A stretch of 64,000 bases of DNA from Sarcina sp034439435 (GTDB lineage Bacteria > Bacillota > Clostridia > Clostridiales > Clostridiaceae), in the NCBI RefSeq assembly GCF_034439435.1, contig NZ_JAPCKJ010000002.1:124001-188000 (forward strand), read 5' to 3'. Both the position numbers and the translations under genes were made by a program. Below are positions 36,001 to 44,988 of this stretch, piece after piece (within the stretch, counting starts at the first letter, position 1; each line of letters starts with the position of its first letter). The notes under the pieces are model-generated. The model was not told the DNA's origin. It was given only the letters and a program-made list of their open reading frames with translations, and did no database searches.

Positions 36001-38983
36001 TATCCTTTGAATGGAATTGTGAATTATCATCGCCATCAACTGCCTTATATGGCGCGTCACTACTATACTGACCCCATTTCCAATCAACCTGCATATCCTT
36101 AGGTACGTTTCTATATGGATCTAAGGCTGTTCTTACAGTCATTAATTCACTCCACTGAGAATGACCGTCTTTATTTACACTACGTACACGATAGCTATAT
36201 TCTGTATCATAGTTTAATCCAATATCTGTATATTCGTTAGTTCTGATGTTATTAAATATCATTCCATCTATTTCAACATCATAACTTGTAGCCTCTTCAA
36301 CTTCATCCCAATTTAATTGAATAGATTCTGATGTTATTCCATCTTCTGGTGCTCTGAAATTACTTGGAACACTTAAATTTTCATTTACTTCATTCTTATT
36401 TATATCTTGAGTATTAGTAAATCCTTCAACGGTTAATTTAACCTCATTTTGCTTTACATTTGTCTTATCAACTTTTACATAAACCTTAGGAGTAGTTGTT
36501 ATTTCTACACCCGCAAACTCTGATCCCTCAGTAGCATACTTATTAAGATTTGGAGTTTCATCATAGAAATACATATTAGTTCCATTTTCAAACTCTTCTA
36601 AACTTTGAGCTTCTATTAACTCTACATCATTACCACCTACAGTAACGCCTAAACTACTTGGTTTTTCACTTACATTAACTATAAATTCAGTTGTTCTATC
36701 TACAACTATTCCATTATAGTCTCCCTCTAATAAACCTGCAGTAATAACTGCTGTTCCTTTTCCTGTCTTTGGAGCACTTGAAGTTATCATAGTTTTAGCT
36801 GACTTTCCATCTTTATAATCAGTTGTTAAACCATCATCTTCATAAACTTCAAAGTTTGTATCTCCACTTGGATATACTTCATAAATACGATGTGAATCAT
36901 CCATAGCTTCTGGATTATTGTTTTCACTAGTCATAGGAATTATAGCTCCATTCTTAACAAAAACTGGTACCTTCCATACAGGAGCTTCAAAATTATTTAA
37001 TACTCCGCCACCTCTATATTGTTCTCCAGTAAAATAATCTATCCAAATTTGTTCTTCATCTGGAAGATATATATCATTTCTTATATCATTACCTTTGTCA
37101 TCAGCAGCTGTATTTTGATATATTGGAGCAACCAACATATTTGGTCCCCACATATATTGATACTCAGTAGCTGTTCCATAAGTATATGCTTCTGGATATT
37201 CAAGCATCATAGCTCTTATCATTGGAACTCCATCTTCAGTTGCTTCATTAGCTATACTATAGTTATATGGCATCATTTCAGCCTTTAATTTTAAATACAT
37301 TCTATTTATTGATGTATATGGTTCTCCAAATACATATGGATATTTAGCATTTGCTCCCCAACCATCCATATCTATTTGAACTGGAGTAAATGCCTTCCAT
37401 TGGAAATCTCTAGTTTGTACTAATTTACTTCCTCCAAATATACCATCCATATCAGATCCTACGTTAGGTTGACCTGATAGACCTGATCCAATATATGTTG
37501 GTATATGGAATCTTATATATTCCCAATCTCCACCAGACTGATCTCCTGACCATATACTTGTGTAACGTTGAGTTCCTGCCCAACCATCTAAACTTACTAT
37601 AAAAGGTCTTGCTTTATCCTTAGAATTGTTTACTATTCCTTCTGCAGCTTGTCTCACTGAGTTAAGGGCAAATGAATATCCTGCTCCAACCCAAGCAACG
37701 TCAGTTTTAACTCCATTTGTGCCTGCAACTCCAACTTCTTTATCTATATCACGCTCAAGATAAGCTTCTTGTCCTCCAGTAGGTTTTAAAGAACTTTGAG
37801 TCCAAAGACCTGTTTGAATACCAAAGCCTCTTGAATAATCAACAAATTCTTTTAAATTATCTATATTTCCATCTATAGTCTCTTCACGACCATAACCACA
37901 TCCATAACCATCATTTGGTAAAAACCATCCTAGTGGTGTATCATTATTAACATGGTCATCAACAACTTTCTTAGCATCAACCATCAAACTTTCTTGTCTA
38001 TCAAATCCTGGTTTTGGTGTTTGGGATTCTTGTCCTGTTTCGTCATTTATCCAGTCACGTGAATAACAGTTAGCATGTCCTAAATAGAATCCATATTCAG
38101 GTAATAAAACAGGTGCTCCTGTTAACTCTGTAAACTTATCTATTATGTTTGTTGGTTTTTCATCAACAAAATAATAAGCATCAAAGCGATTTTCATCATG
38201 CTTTGTAGTAACTTTTCCTGCCTCAGCTGCTTCAAAATCATATTCACCTGGCTTAAATGTATGTCTCATAACTCCATATCCATTAGTTGAGAAATAGAAT
38301 GGATTTGGACTTGCTACTCCTCCATCAACCCAGTTATTTTCGTTCTTTATATTTATCTTTTTACCTTTATGTGAGAATCTACCATTTTGCATTCCACCGC
38401 CATAGAAGTATTCATCTTCATTTGATTCAAGAGTTTGAATTGTACTATCAGACTTATGTTTTAATGGCTCTGTTTCTTTCCATACAGTCTTATTATTTAA
38501 CTTATCAAAAAGCTCCATTTTTCCAGTAGCTTTTTCTATCCTAAGTTCAACAGCATTTGTAGAAATTTTTATTATCTCTCCATCTTCAACGGTTGGAGTA
38601 GGATTTTCATACTCCTCTTCAGTCTTATCAATTATTTTTGTTATGTGATCTTTTCCATTTGGAGTTGGATCTTCTTGGAATTTTCCTGTTGGATCCATAT
38701 AAATTCTTAGTACATCATCTGTTAAAAATGATACTCTAATCTGCTCTCCAGTAGTAAGCTTCATAGTTACATCGTTTTCATTTTGAATAAAACTTTCTAC
38801 TCCCCCGATTTGAGAATAACCAGTATCTTTAGGCGCTTCTTCCTCTGAGTTTTCAACCTTTTGAGTTAAACCATCAAACAAAGGAAATGCATAAGTAGAT
38901 GTTGCTGGTAGCATAAGATTAGATACAAAAACAGTACCTAAGGTTAAAACACTAAGCTTTTTAATTATCATCTTTCTTTTCAT
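33083..38983 (-). CDS. Secreted multimodular GH31 glycoside hydrolase with dockerin and cohesin
   Basis: 1966 aa. The order is: signal peptide (1-32); GH31 N-terminal sandwich (60-290); catalytic barrel (290-680) with likely nucleophile D428 in GVKTDVAWVG and acid/base D481 in WSGDQSGGDW; C-terminal sheets (680-860); Fn3 (871-952); CBM32 (960-1096); dockerin pair (1103-1163, WNNSGSIEEGDLVFLENY and DLNNNGLIDAYDISYVASKL); cohesin (1174-1303); CBM32-like (1320-1470); Big_2 (1474-1563); FIVAR (1565-1630); CBM32 (1640-1786); Big_2 (1792-1871); Fn3 (1880-1966). The catalytic motifs resemble the alpha-N-acetylgalactosaminidase GH31 group, suggesting mucin glycans (inference). There is no LPXTG. Confidence 0.93.
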   Translation of the reverse strand: MKRKMIIKKLSVLTLGTVFVSNLMLPATSTYAFPLFDGLTQKVENSEEEAPKDTGYSQIGGVESFIQNENDVTMKLTTGEQIRVSFLTDDVLRIYMDPTGKFQEDPTPNGKDHITKIIDKTEEEYENPTPTVEDGEIIKISTNAVELRIEKATGKMELFDKLNNKTVWKETEPLKHKSDSTIQTLESNEDEYFYGGGMQNGRFSHKGKKINIKNENNWVDGGVASPNPFYFSTNGYGVMRHTFKPGEYDFEAAEAGKVTTKHDENRFDAYYFVDEKPTNIIDKFTELTGAPVLLPEYGFYLGHANCYSRDWINDETGQESQTPKPGFDRQESLMVDAKKVVDDHVNNDTPLGWFLPNDGYGCGYGREETIDGNIDNLKEFVDYSRGFGIQTGLWTQSSLKPTGGQEAYLERDIDKEVGVAGTNGVKTDVAWVGAGYSFALNSVRQAAEGIVNNSKDKARPFIVSLDGWAGTQRYTSIWSGDQSGGDWEYIRFHIPTYIGSGLSGQPNVGSDMDGIFGGSKLVQTRDFQWKAFTPVQIDMDGWGANAKYPYVFGEPYTSINRMYLKLKAEMMPYNYSIANEATEDGVPMIRAMMLEYPEAYTYGTATEYQYMWGPNMLVAPIYQNTAADDKGNDIRNDIYLPDEEQIWIDYFTGEQYRGGGVLNNFEAPVWKVPVFVKNGAIIPMTSENNNPEAMDDSHRIYEVYPSGDTNFEVYEDDGLTTDYKDGKSAKTMITSSAPKTGKGTAVITAGLLEGDYNGIVVDRTTEFIVNVSEKPSSLGVTVGGNDVELIEAQSLEEFENGTNMYFYDETPNLNKYATEGSEFAGVEITTTPKVYVKVDKTNVKQNEVKLTVEGFTNTQDINKNEVNENLSVPSNFRAPEDGITSESIQLNWDEVEEATSYDVEIDGMIFNNIRTNEYTDIGLNYDTEYSYRVRSVNKDGHSQWSELMTVRTALDPYRNVPKDMQVDWKWGQYSSDAPYKAVDGDDNSQFHSKDSAIDKPFIIDMQKAYTIEKLDLLFRKNGNGSVKRAEIYSSLDGVNYEKVFSNAQGSNVPAWATDGEVKTINFNEPIKARYFKIVTKESIGNFLTMREFRPYKVDGTNGQVVGDWNNSGSIEEGDLVFLENYAGLTTADADWGYVSMADLNNNGLIDAYDISYVASKLEGGVKPSEGAELEGEVMLVPSKQEIASGETFTVDVVGTGLSDINSFSVEIPLDASKYEYVKTEGTIATAGMKNLSKARVHTDNTQHAYVNFTNIGDNVKVSGTDTIARVTLKAKQNLTWDMEASHALLVDSKLNSKMAIAEIVDPETELPSGRPTSSKIDKEHITVSGDSSQLQAGMGLDKLIDGTTSSDDSSRMDLKWVFNPDQADKGTLPFEMTFNFDESKALENFTIYNRMNANGSINVAAMKKVKAVGYLNGEEFDLGEKADITTATTVYELGGQEFDKIVITALDSHKDKNTLAINEIEFYEKSGVETTGINFAENTPESVYLNRITPIFAEVTPDNANNLNYRLVSENPEVLEVLRVDREDKVTYYLRGLQPGLAKLVATTADGNHTVEKEIVVLDGIDKTLLVQAIEQAKSYESLSEIYTSETYEALLEAIKHAENVLENSSDEKEIGDAILTLRNKIHSLQERETVEEDKIDFNKLEAIHATSEADTDYKENAVDGDENSIWHSGYQAADKLPVSITIKLDKAYDLNQIDYLPRQNSRNGHVTEYKIETSLDNENWTEARTGTLEANEAGTALANRGYNPIRFNTVNAQYVRFTALKTLGDTNNKYASAAELVFYGKEGNVSAESITLEKTELNLEVNGTEKLVAVLNPIESKDIITWTSSDESVATVDENGLVTGVGKGTATITATIPNGEFATAIVTVTDNSSEEIIVNPVRDFKDSEINKKDVTVTWTAPETTNGLEGYILYKDGKKVAEIKAEDTSYTFKGLNRHTIYNFKIAAKYSNGEISEKESITIRTAR

Positions 38984-39328
38984 AATTCCCCCCCTATATC
39001 TTCTTAATATTAATTAATGTATAAAAGAAATAGAATCTCTAAAAATTATATCAATACATCTTATAGACTCCTAAACTATTTGGTCTAAAAGTTTTATATA
39101 ATATTGATCTAACTTTCAAAATTAAGATTCACCAACTTGTTATTACAAGTATATTTTATACAAGATTTTTTCTTTTGTCAAATTATTACTATATTTACTT
39201 TTTATGTAATTAAAGAGTGCTTTTTATTATTTTCGACTAAATTGTAGACTAATTACCTTTTTTTGTTTATAAATTTTATTTAATGCTATATAATAATTAC
39301 ATATCTAAAATCAATAGGGGGTTCTTTT
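38984..39328. other. Divergent region between GH31 gene and LytTR regulator
   Basis: 345 bp containing the GH31 promoter and a 16-nt palindrome (see separate entry). A direct repeat GACTAAATTGTA / GACTAATTACC lies near 39232-39258. No VirR-box-like CCAGTTNTNCAC was seen. No ORF. Confidence 0.5.
39135..39181 (-). promoter_or_regulatory. GH31 gene promoter with downstream operator-like palindrome
   Basis: On the minus strand TTGACA (39176-39181) and TAAAAT (39153-39158) are 17 nt apart. Immediately downstream, ACTTGT-TATT-ACAAGT (39135-39150) is a perfect palindrome covering the expected transcription start. TACAAG recurs at 39159-39164. This position fits repression; the binding protein is unknown. 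Confidence 0.55.
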
Positions 39329-40054
39329 TTGATTAAAATTGCTATTTGTGATGATGAAAAATATCACTTAAATTTAATAGAAGATATGCTGAGAAATATT
39401 TTAAATAAGAATAACTTAGAAGCTAATATATTTAAGTTTTCATCTAGCTACGAATTTTTAGAATTTCAAAAGAACAGCTTTATAGCTTTCGACTTGATAT
39501 TATTAGACATACTTATGGATGGATTAAATGGCCTAGATTTAGCCAAAAAAATACGTAATTTAGATCTTGAAGTTAAAATTTTATTTATAAGTACCAGTAA
39601 AGATTATATTTTAGATGGCTATGATGTACACGCCTATAACTATCTATTAAAACCAGTCTCTTATTTAAAATTAGAATATGTAATTTTAGATTTTATAAAT
39701 AACTTCAATAATTCCCAAAATAATTTTTTTACTGTAAAAAATAAGCAAAGTATATTTAGAATAAATTTAGATAATATAATCTTTTTTGAATCAAAATTAA
39801 GGAAGATAAATATTGTTTGTTCTAATTATTCAGAAATTTCATTTTATGATAAGTTAGATAATATTGAAGATACTCTCACTTCAAAAAACTTTATAAGATG
39901 TCACAAAAGTTATTTGGTAAACTTAAATTATATAAAAAAAATAGAGAATTCTAAAATTATCACTTTAAATAATAATATTATTCCTATAAGCAGATCTTAT
40001 TTAAGAAAAACTAAGGATATCTTTTTTGAATACTTTAGATGTAAATCTACATAA
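39329..40054 (+). CDS. LytTR-family response regulator (AgrA/VirR-type)
   Basis: A 241-aa two-component regulator. The receiver domain (2-120) has the acidic pair D8/D9 and the phospho-acceptor D60 in LILLDILMDGLNG, with the KPVSY lysine loop. The LytTR DNA-binding domain (about 135-235) includes FFESKLRKINIVC and CHKSYLVNLNYIKKI. The start is TTG at 39329 with AGGGGG 7 nt upstream. It is divergent from the GH31 gene and convergent with a GHKL kinase, so both are candidate partners. Confidence 0.92.
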   Translation: MIKIAICDDEKYHLNLIEDMLRNILNKNNLEANIFKFSSSYEFLEFQKNSFIAFDLILLDILMDGLNGLDLAKKIRNLDLEVKILFISTSKDYILDGYDVHAYNYLLKPVSYLKLEYVILDFINNFNNSQNNFFTVKNKQSIFRINLDNIIFFESKLRKINIVCSNYSEISFYDKLDNIEDTLTSKNFIRCHKSYLVNLNYIKKIENSKIITLNNNIIPISRSYLRKTKDIFFEYFRCKST

Positions 40055-40084
40055 AAAAATGAGGTTCTTATCACCTCATTTTTA
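40054..40084. terminator. Shared bidirectional terminator encoded by the kinase 3' end
   Basis: Stem AAAATGAGGT-N7-ACCTCATTTT. The stem includes the last codons and TGA stop of the minus-strand kinase gene, so the same hairpin ends both convergent transcripts. Confidence 0.75.
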
Positions 40085-40847
40085 TTAAAATAGCTACATT
40101 AAACCTCTTATCATCATAATAAAACTTAATTTGACCATCATATTTTTCTATGCTTTTTTTTATACTTTCTAAGCCAATCCCATGATTTTTTTTATCTTTT
40201 TTTTTCGTTCTAAAAACTTTATTCTTTTTATCAAATTCTTCATAAAAACTTATACTATTTTCAACCTCTATATATAAATAATATTTATTAGATCTACTAC
40301 TTATTATTATATATTTTTCACTATCATCATTAATTCTATTGCAAGCCTCTATAGCATTATCTATTAAATTGCTATATATTATACAAAGATCTATATTCTC
40401 TATTGGTAAACTTTCTTTTATATGTATATTTAAATTAATATCTATGTCATTTTCCTTGCATAACTCTACTTTCCCCCTAAGTAGGGCATCTAAGATTTTA
40501 TTATTCGTTATACTTTTTCTTTGCACTCTTGATATCTCATTATTTAAAGACTTAAGATAATTTTTAAATTCATGATAATCACCATTTTCATATAGAGCAG
40601 TTATTATATTTAAATGATTTTTCATGTCATGCCATAACCTTTTTATTTCCTCATGATTTCTTAGATCTTCACTCCAATATTTTCTTTGATAATTTATCTG
40701 TTTGCTCAATATATCTAAGTTAGTTTTTAAAATAGAATTCAATTTATTTTTTTTATTATTTAATGATATAAATTTCAATATAACTCCTAAACAAATAAAG
40801 TTGATTATTATTAATCCACTAATAATTTGTCTTTTTTCAGATTCCAT
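40071..40847 (-). CDS. Minimal GHKL sensor histidine kinase
   Basis: A 258-aa membrane kinase of the AgrC/VirS type, lacking the usual multi-helix sensor: only one helix (9-28) precedes the cytosolic part. The H-box is LWHDMKNHLNII (H73), the N-box is NLIDNAIEACN, and the G-box is HGIGLESIKKSI. The SD-like GAGAGT before the ATG supports this start, and no upstream in-frame extension is available. It starts 46 nt after the GGDEF gene, so they may share an mRNA, and it faces the LytTR regulator. Confidence 0.85.
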   Translation of the reverse strand: MESEKRQIISGLIIINFICLGVILKFISLNNKKNKLNSILKTNLDILSKQINYQRKYWSEDLRNHEEIKRLWHDMKNHLNIITALYENGDYHEFKNYLKSLNNEISRVQRKSITNNKILDALLRGKVELCKENDIDINLNIHIKESLPIENIDLCIIYSNLIDNAIEACNRINDDSEKYIIISSRSNKYYLYIEVENSISFYEEFDKKNKVFRTKKKDKKNHGIGLESIKKSIEKYDGQIKFYYDDKRFNVAILIKMR

Positions 40848-40893
40848 ACTCTCTTTATTTCCTCTTAAGATTTTTTCTTTAAATTAATAAAAC

Positions 40894-42858
40894 TTAACTT
40901 GTATATCTATTTCTACCTTTTTTCTTTGACTCATATAACTTTTTATCAGCATCTCGTATTAATTCTTCAATATTCTTTTTAGAAATAATAGTAGACTTGC
41001 TAACACCTATACTTAATGTTACTCTATCACTAATCTTTGAATATTCATGCTTTATATCTCTTTCATGCAAGTCATTCATTAGTTTTTCTATGTCCTTTAT
41101 GACATCCATTTTAGGTCGTTCTGATAAAACTGAAAATTCTTCACCTCCATATCTAAAAACATAATCTTCTTTAAAAACATTTTTAATAATATTAGCAACA
41201 CTTATAAGTGCCTCATCTCCTTTCATATGTCCATAATTGTCATTGTATTTTTTAAAATAATCTATATCCATCATTATAAAAACTAAACTTGTACATTTAT
41301 TTATACTATCTTCTAATACCCTATATAAATATCTCTTATTATATACATTAGTTAACCCATCAGTTAGTATAGCTAATTCTAATTCCTTATTTAAATTCTT
41401 TATCTTTTTATTTTTTAAATGTATAATACTAATAGTTACTATTGCTATAATAAGTAATCCACTTAAAGAATAGATTTTCCTTCTATCTTTAACTCTATCT
41501 TTATTGAATAGATCATTATTCAATCTAACCAAAGCATCATCTGTACTAGAATTAGCACTAATTTCATTAAATTCCTCATACATATAGATTATATACTTAG
41601 AGAACTTTTCGTAATCCTCATTTTCATAACTTATTCTAGCTATTGAATAAGCTACTGAATATAAAATATCAGTACTTATCCCTCTCGATTTTATCTCATT
41701 TAATAGCTCTTCATATTCATAAATAGCTTTTTTAAAATCATCTGTTTTTATGTAATTTATATTTATATCTAATTTCTTTAAAAGTATGTCAGTATTAGCA
41801 TAGGCATCACTTTTATCTTTATTATATAATTCACTAGCTTTGCTAAAATAATATTCTCCACATTCTAACTTTTTCTCTCGTAAGTTTATATCTGACAAAA
41901 CTAAATATAACCAAATATATTCTCTATTTTGCTCTTCTTCCTCTAATTCTTTTATAGTACTTAAATATTTTTCTTCATAGCTTTGTACCTTACTATAATT
42001 ACCAACTTCAAAATGACTTTCTAATAAATATCCATATATAGTTAACTTATTTTCCGGACTTGTAACATTACCACTTTCAATTAAAGATTCATATACGGAT
42101 ATAACCTTGTTATAATCTCTCTTTACATAATAATTTTCTCCTAAATTAATTATACAAGCATTTAAATTTTTATTATCATTATGCTTTAATGCTATTTCTA
42201 TAGCATATTCATCATATTTTAATGATAAATCATATTTCCCACTTAATCTATACATTGTTGAAAGGAGTAAGTAGGCTCTTATACGATTCTCATAACTCTG
42301 GTTGAATTCTATAGATTCTTCCATTAAAACTATAGCATCACTTAGTTTTCCATTAATAGATAAAATAGCTTTTGCTCTTGCATAATACATATTTGCTAAC
42401 TCATCACTTTTTTTATTATCCAAAGCCATTTTTTTTGCTTTATTAAAGTATTTTTCAGATTCCTCTTTTTCTTCTATCATTAAATAATTAGTTGATAAAG
42501 CACTATATATCATTAAATCTACACAGTCTATTTTTCTATCTATATAACTTTCTGCCTTTAAAAGTAATTCTATAGCCTTATTATAATTTTTCTCTAAATA
42601 TTCTATTGATCCTAAGGAATAATATGCTTTTTTTAAATGAATCTCATCTTTTGAATTTATTATTTCTTTCTCTAATTCACATTTTAGCTCTTGTAACTTA
42701 TCTGATTTTAATTCTCTTTCTTCATCAAGTTTTACTATTTCTATGAACTGATCTGCATAAGAATAATTATTTGTTTTTTCCAAATAAATTCTATATCCTT
42801 CTATAAAGGCCCCAAATATAAAAATTATTAACGCATATATTATAACTTTAAATTTCAT
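40894..42858 (-). CDS. TPR-GGDEF membrane protein, probable diguanylate cyclase
   Basis: A 654-aa protein. A signal-anchor helix lies at about 5-20, then a long TPR-like helical-repeat region (about 50-440) that is probably extracytoplasmic. A second helix (about 466-483) is followed by a GGDEF domain. The active loop is RYGGEEF (571-575), intact, so it should make c-di-GMP. The inhibitory RxxD site reads FKED, with Arg replaced, so product feedback may be weak. It precedes the minimal kinase on the minus strand. Confidence 0.9.
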   Translation of the reverse strand: MKFKVIIYALIIFIFGAFIEGYRIYLEKTNNYSYADQFIEIVKLDEERELKSDKLQELKCELEKEIINSKDEIHLKKAYYSLGSIEYLEKNYNKAIELLLKAESYIDRKIDCVDLMIYSALSTNYLMIEEKEESEKYFNKAKKMALDNKKSDELANMYYARAKAILSINGKLSDAIVLMEESIEFNQSYENRIRAYLLLSTMYRLSGKYDLSLKYDEYAIEIALKHNDNKNLNACIINLGENYYVKRDYNKVISVYESLIESGNVTSPENKLTIYGYLLESHFEVGNYSKVQSYEEKYLSTIKELEEEEQNREYIWLYLVLSDINLREKKLECGEYYFSKASELYNKDKSDAYANTDILLKKLDININYIKTDDFKKAIYEYEELLNEIKSRGISTDILYSVAYSIARISYENEDYEKFSKYIIYMYEEFNEISANSSTDDALVRLNNDLFNKDRVKDRRKIYSLSGLLIIAIVTISIIHLKNKKIKNLNKELELAILTDGLTNVYNKRYLYRVLEDSINKCTSLVFIMMDIDYFKKYNDNYGHMKGDEALISVANIIKNVFKEDYVFRYGGEEFSVLSERPKMDVIKDIEKLMNDLHERDIKHEYSKISDRVTLSIGVSKSTIISKKNIEELIRDADKKLYESKKKGRNRYTS

Positions 42859-43010
42859 TTAAAAATCCGTCCTATTTTCTTATTATATAATAATTTTTTT
42901 CGTTAAATAATGCCTTTTATATATTACCATTTATAGTACCTATTTTTAAGTGATTTTGTAATTTTTTGTACTTTTATTGTACTTTTTTGCCATTAAATTT
43001 AATTGTAAAA

Positions 43011-43039
43011 AAGAGATATAACTTTTAGTTATATCTCTT
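43011..43039 (-). terminator. Terminator of hcp
   Basis: Perfect 13-bp stem AAGAGATATAACT / AGTTATATCTCTT, loop TTT, with T6 following on the minus strand. Confidence 0.9.
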
Positions 43040-43065
43040 CTTTTTTAAAATATATAAATTAAATT

Positions 43066-44784
43066 TTATTTTTGTAAAAACATTTTTATATCATCTTCAA
43101 CATTTGTAATTCCACCAATTCCAAAGTTTTCAACTAAAACTTTAGCAACATTTGGAGATAAAAATGCTGGTAATGTTGGTCCTAAGTGTATGTTTTTAAC
43201 ACCTAAATATAATAGTGATAATAATACTATTACAGCTTTTTGCTCATACCAAGCTATGTTAAATGATATTGGTAAATCATTTATATCTTCTAGTTCAAAT
43301 ACTTCTTTAAGTTTTAATGCTATTAATGCAAGTGAGTAAGAATCATTACATTGTCCTGCATCTAATACTCTTGGAATTCCATTTATATCACCTAAAGGTA
43401 ATTTATTATATTTATATTTTGCACATCCAGCTGTTAAGATTACTGTATCCTTTGGTAATGCCTTTGCAAAATCAGTATAATAATTTCTTGATTTAGCTCT
43501 TCCATCACATCCAGCCATAACAAAGAATCTTCTTATTGCTCCAGATTTAACTGCCTCTACTACTTTATCTGCTAAGGCAAGAACTTGGTTATGAGCAAAT
43601 CCACCTATAATTTCTCCTGTTTCTATTTCCTTAGGAGCTTTACATTTCTTAGCATGTTCAATTATAACTGAGAAATCTTTATCTGATTCTGAGTTTCCTA
43701 TTATGTGAGTACATCCAGCAAAGCCTGCTGCTCCTGTTGTGTATAATCTATCTTTATAGCTATCCTTTGGAGGTACTATGCAGTTTGTAGTCATTAATAT
43801 TGGACCATTAAAGCTTTCAAACTCTTCCTTTTGCTTCCACCAAGCATTTCCATAGTTTCCTGCAAAATGAGAATACTTTTTAAATGCTGGATAATAATGA
43901 GCGGGTAGCATCTCTGAGTGAGTATATACATCTACTCCTGTATCTTCTGTTTGCTTTAATAATAATTCTAAATCTTTTAAATCATGTCCTGATACTAATA
44001 TACCTGGATTTTTTCTAACTCCTATATTGACCTTAGTAACTTCAGGATGTCCATAAGTTCCTGTATTTGCACTATCAAGTAATGCCATTCCATCTACTCC
44101 AACCTTACCAGTTTCTAGAGTTAAAGCTATTAATTCATCTATTGTTAAACTATCGTCTAAAGTCTTAGCTAATGTACTTTGCATAAATGCATTTATTTCT
44201 TCTTTGTCATATCCTAATGCATTAGCATGCTTCATGTATGCTGACATACCTTTTAAACCATATATTATAAGTTCTCTTAAACTTCTTATATCTTCATCCT
44301 TAGTAGCTAAAACTCCTACCTTAGTTGATTTTTCATCTAATATTGAATCTAGTGAAATTTCTTCTTTCTTTGAGAAAGCATTCTTTATCTTTTGTAATAA
44401 GCTTAATTTTTCATCTATTTCATTTTTATTAGAAGCATTCCAAAGTGCAGCTTCTGATAAATTCTTTTTATTCTTTAAAGTGCTTAATAAATTTTCTTTT
44501 ACTCTTAAAGTTTCTTTTACTCTTTCATAGAATATTTCATCATCAAAGTTTGCATTAGTTATTGTAGTAAATAGGTTTATAGTTACTAAATGATTAACTT
44601 TTGAATCTATCTTCTTTCCTTCAGCTCTTAATCTAGTAGTTACTTCTGATAACCCCTTAGTTGTATATATTAATAAGTCCTGCATTCTTGCTAAATCTGG
44701 TGACTTTCCACATACTCCAAACTTAGTGCATCCTGTACATCCAGCAGTCTCTTGACACTGGAAACAAAACATTTTATTTTCCAT
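43066..44784 (-). CDS. hcp: Hybrid cluster protein (hydroxylamine reductase-type)
   Basis: A 572-aa cytosolic iron-sulfur protein. The N-terminal cluster motif is FCFQCQETAGCTGCTKFGVCG. Cys and Glu ligands of the hybrid [4Fe-2S-2O] cluster follow in TNCIVPP, AGFAGCTHI, AGCDGR, LTAGCAKYKYN and DAGQCNDSYS. Hcp reduces hydroxylamine in vitro and is linked to NO detoxification and S-nitrosation in anaerobes. The start has TTGGAGG upstream. A palindromic activator-type site lies about 115 bp before the ATG. Confidence 0.96.
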   Translation of the reverse strand: MENKMFCFQCQETAGCTGCTKFGVCGKSPDLARMQDLLIYTTKGLSEVTTRLRAEGKKIDSKVNHLVTINLFTTITNANFDDEIFYERVKETLRVKENLLSTLKNKKNLSEAALWNASNKNEIDEKLSLLQKIKNAFSKKEEISLDSILDEKSTKVGVLATKDEDIRSLRELIIYGLKGMSAYMKHANALGYDKEEINAFMQSTLAKTLDDSLTIDELIALTLETGKVGVDGMALLDSANTGTYGHPEVTKVNIGVRKNPGILVSGHDLKDLELLLKQTEDTGVDVYTHSEMLPAHYYPAFKKYSHFAGNYGNAWWKQKEEFESFNGPILMTTNCIVPPKDSYKDRLYTTGAAGFAGCTHIIGNSESDKDFSVIIEHAKKCKAPKEIETGEIIGGFAHNQVLALADKVVEAVKSGAIRRFFVMAGCDGRAKSRNYYTDFAKALPKDTVILTAGCAKYKYNKLPLGDINGIPRVLDAGQCNDSYSLALIALKLKEVFELEDINDLPISFNIAWYEQKAVIVLLSLLYLGVKNIHLGPTLPAFLSPNVAKVLVENFGIGGITNVEDDIKMFLQK

Positions 44785-44870
44785 TAATATTCCTCCAATT
44801 TATTCAAAACTTTTTCCTTTGTTTATCTAAACTATTTTTAGTTTTTTAAGCTGTCGCTTCAACAGTTATT

Positions 44871-44912
44871 ATTCTATACTATAAGTCTTTTTTATCCTGT
44901 AACCTAAGTTAC
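44871..44912 (-). promoter_or_regulatory. hcp promoter with CRP/FNR-type palindrome (HcpR-like)
   Basis: The perfect palindrome GTAAC-CTAA-GTTAC lies at 44899-44912. A -10 candidate TAGAAT sits at 44871-44876 on the minus strand. A start about 7 nt after it would put the palindrome centre at -41.5, the classic class II CRP/FNR activator position. No good -35 overlaps, as expected for activation. HcpR is the regulator usually linked to hcp; assignment is inference. Confidence 0.5.
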
Positions 44913-44988
44913 CAATACAAAATTTTTTTAATAAAAATTAAAATTTACTTGAAACTAATAATAAAGTATTATAAAAAACCCTAAAAAA

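Noticed and set aside
38984..39328. VirR-box pair between GH31 and the LytTR gene
   Set aside because: No CCAGTTNTNCAC-like direct repeats are visible; only a weak GACTAA repeat.
42960..42990. Direct repeat TTGTACTTTT upstream of the GGDEF gene
   Set aside because: Short and AT-rich; probably chance.
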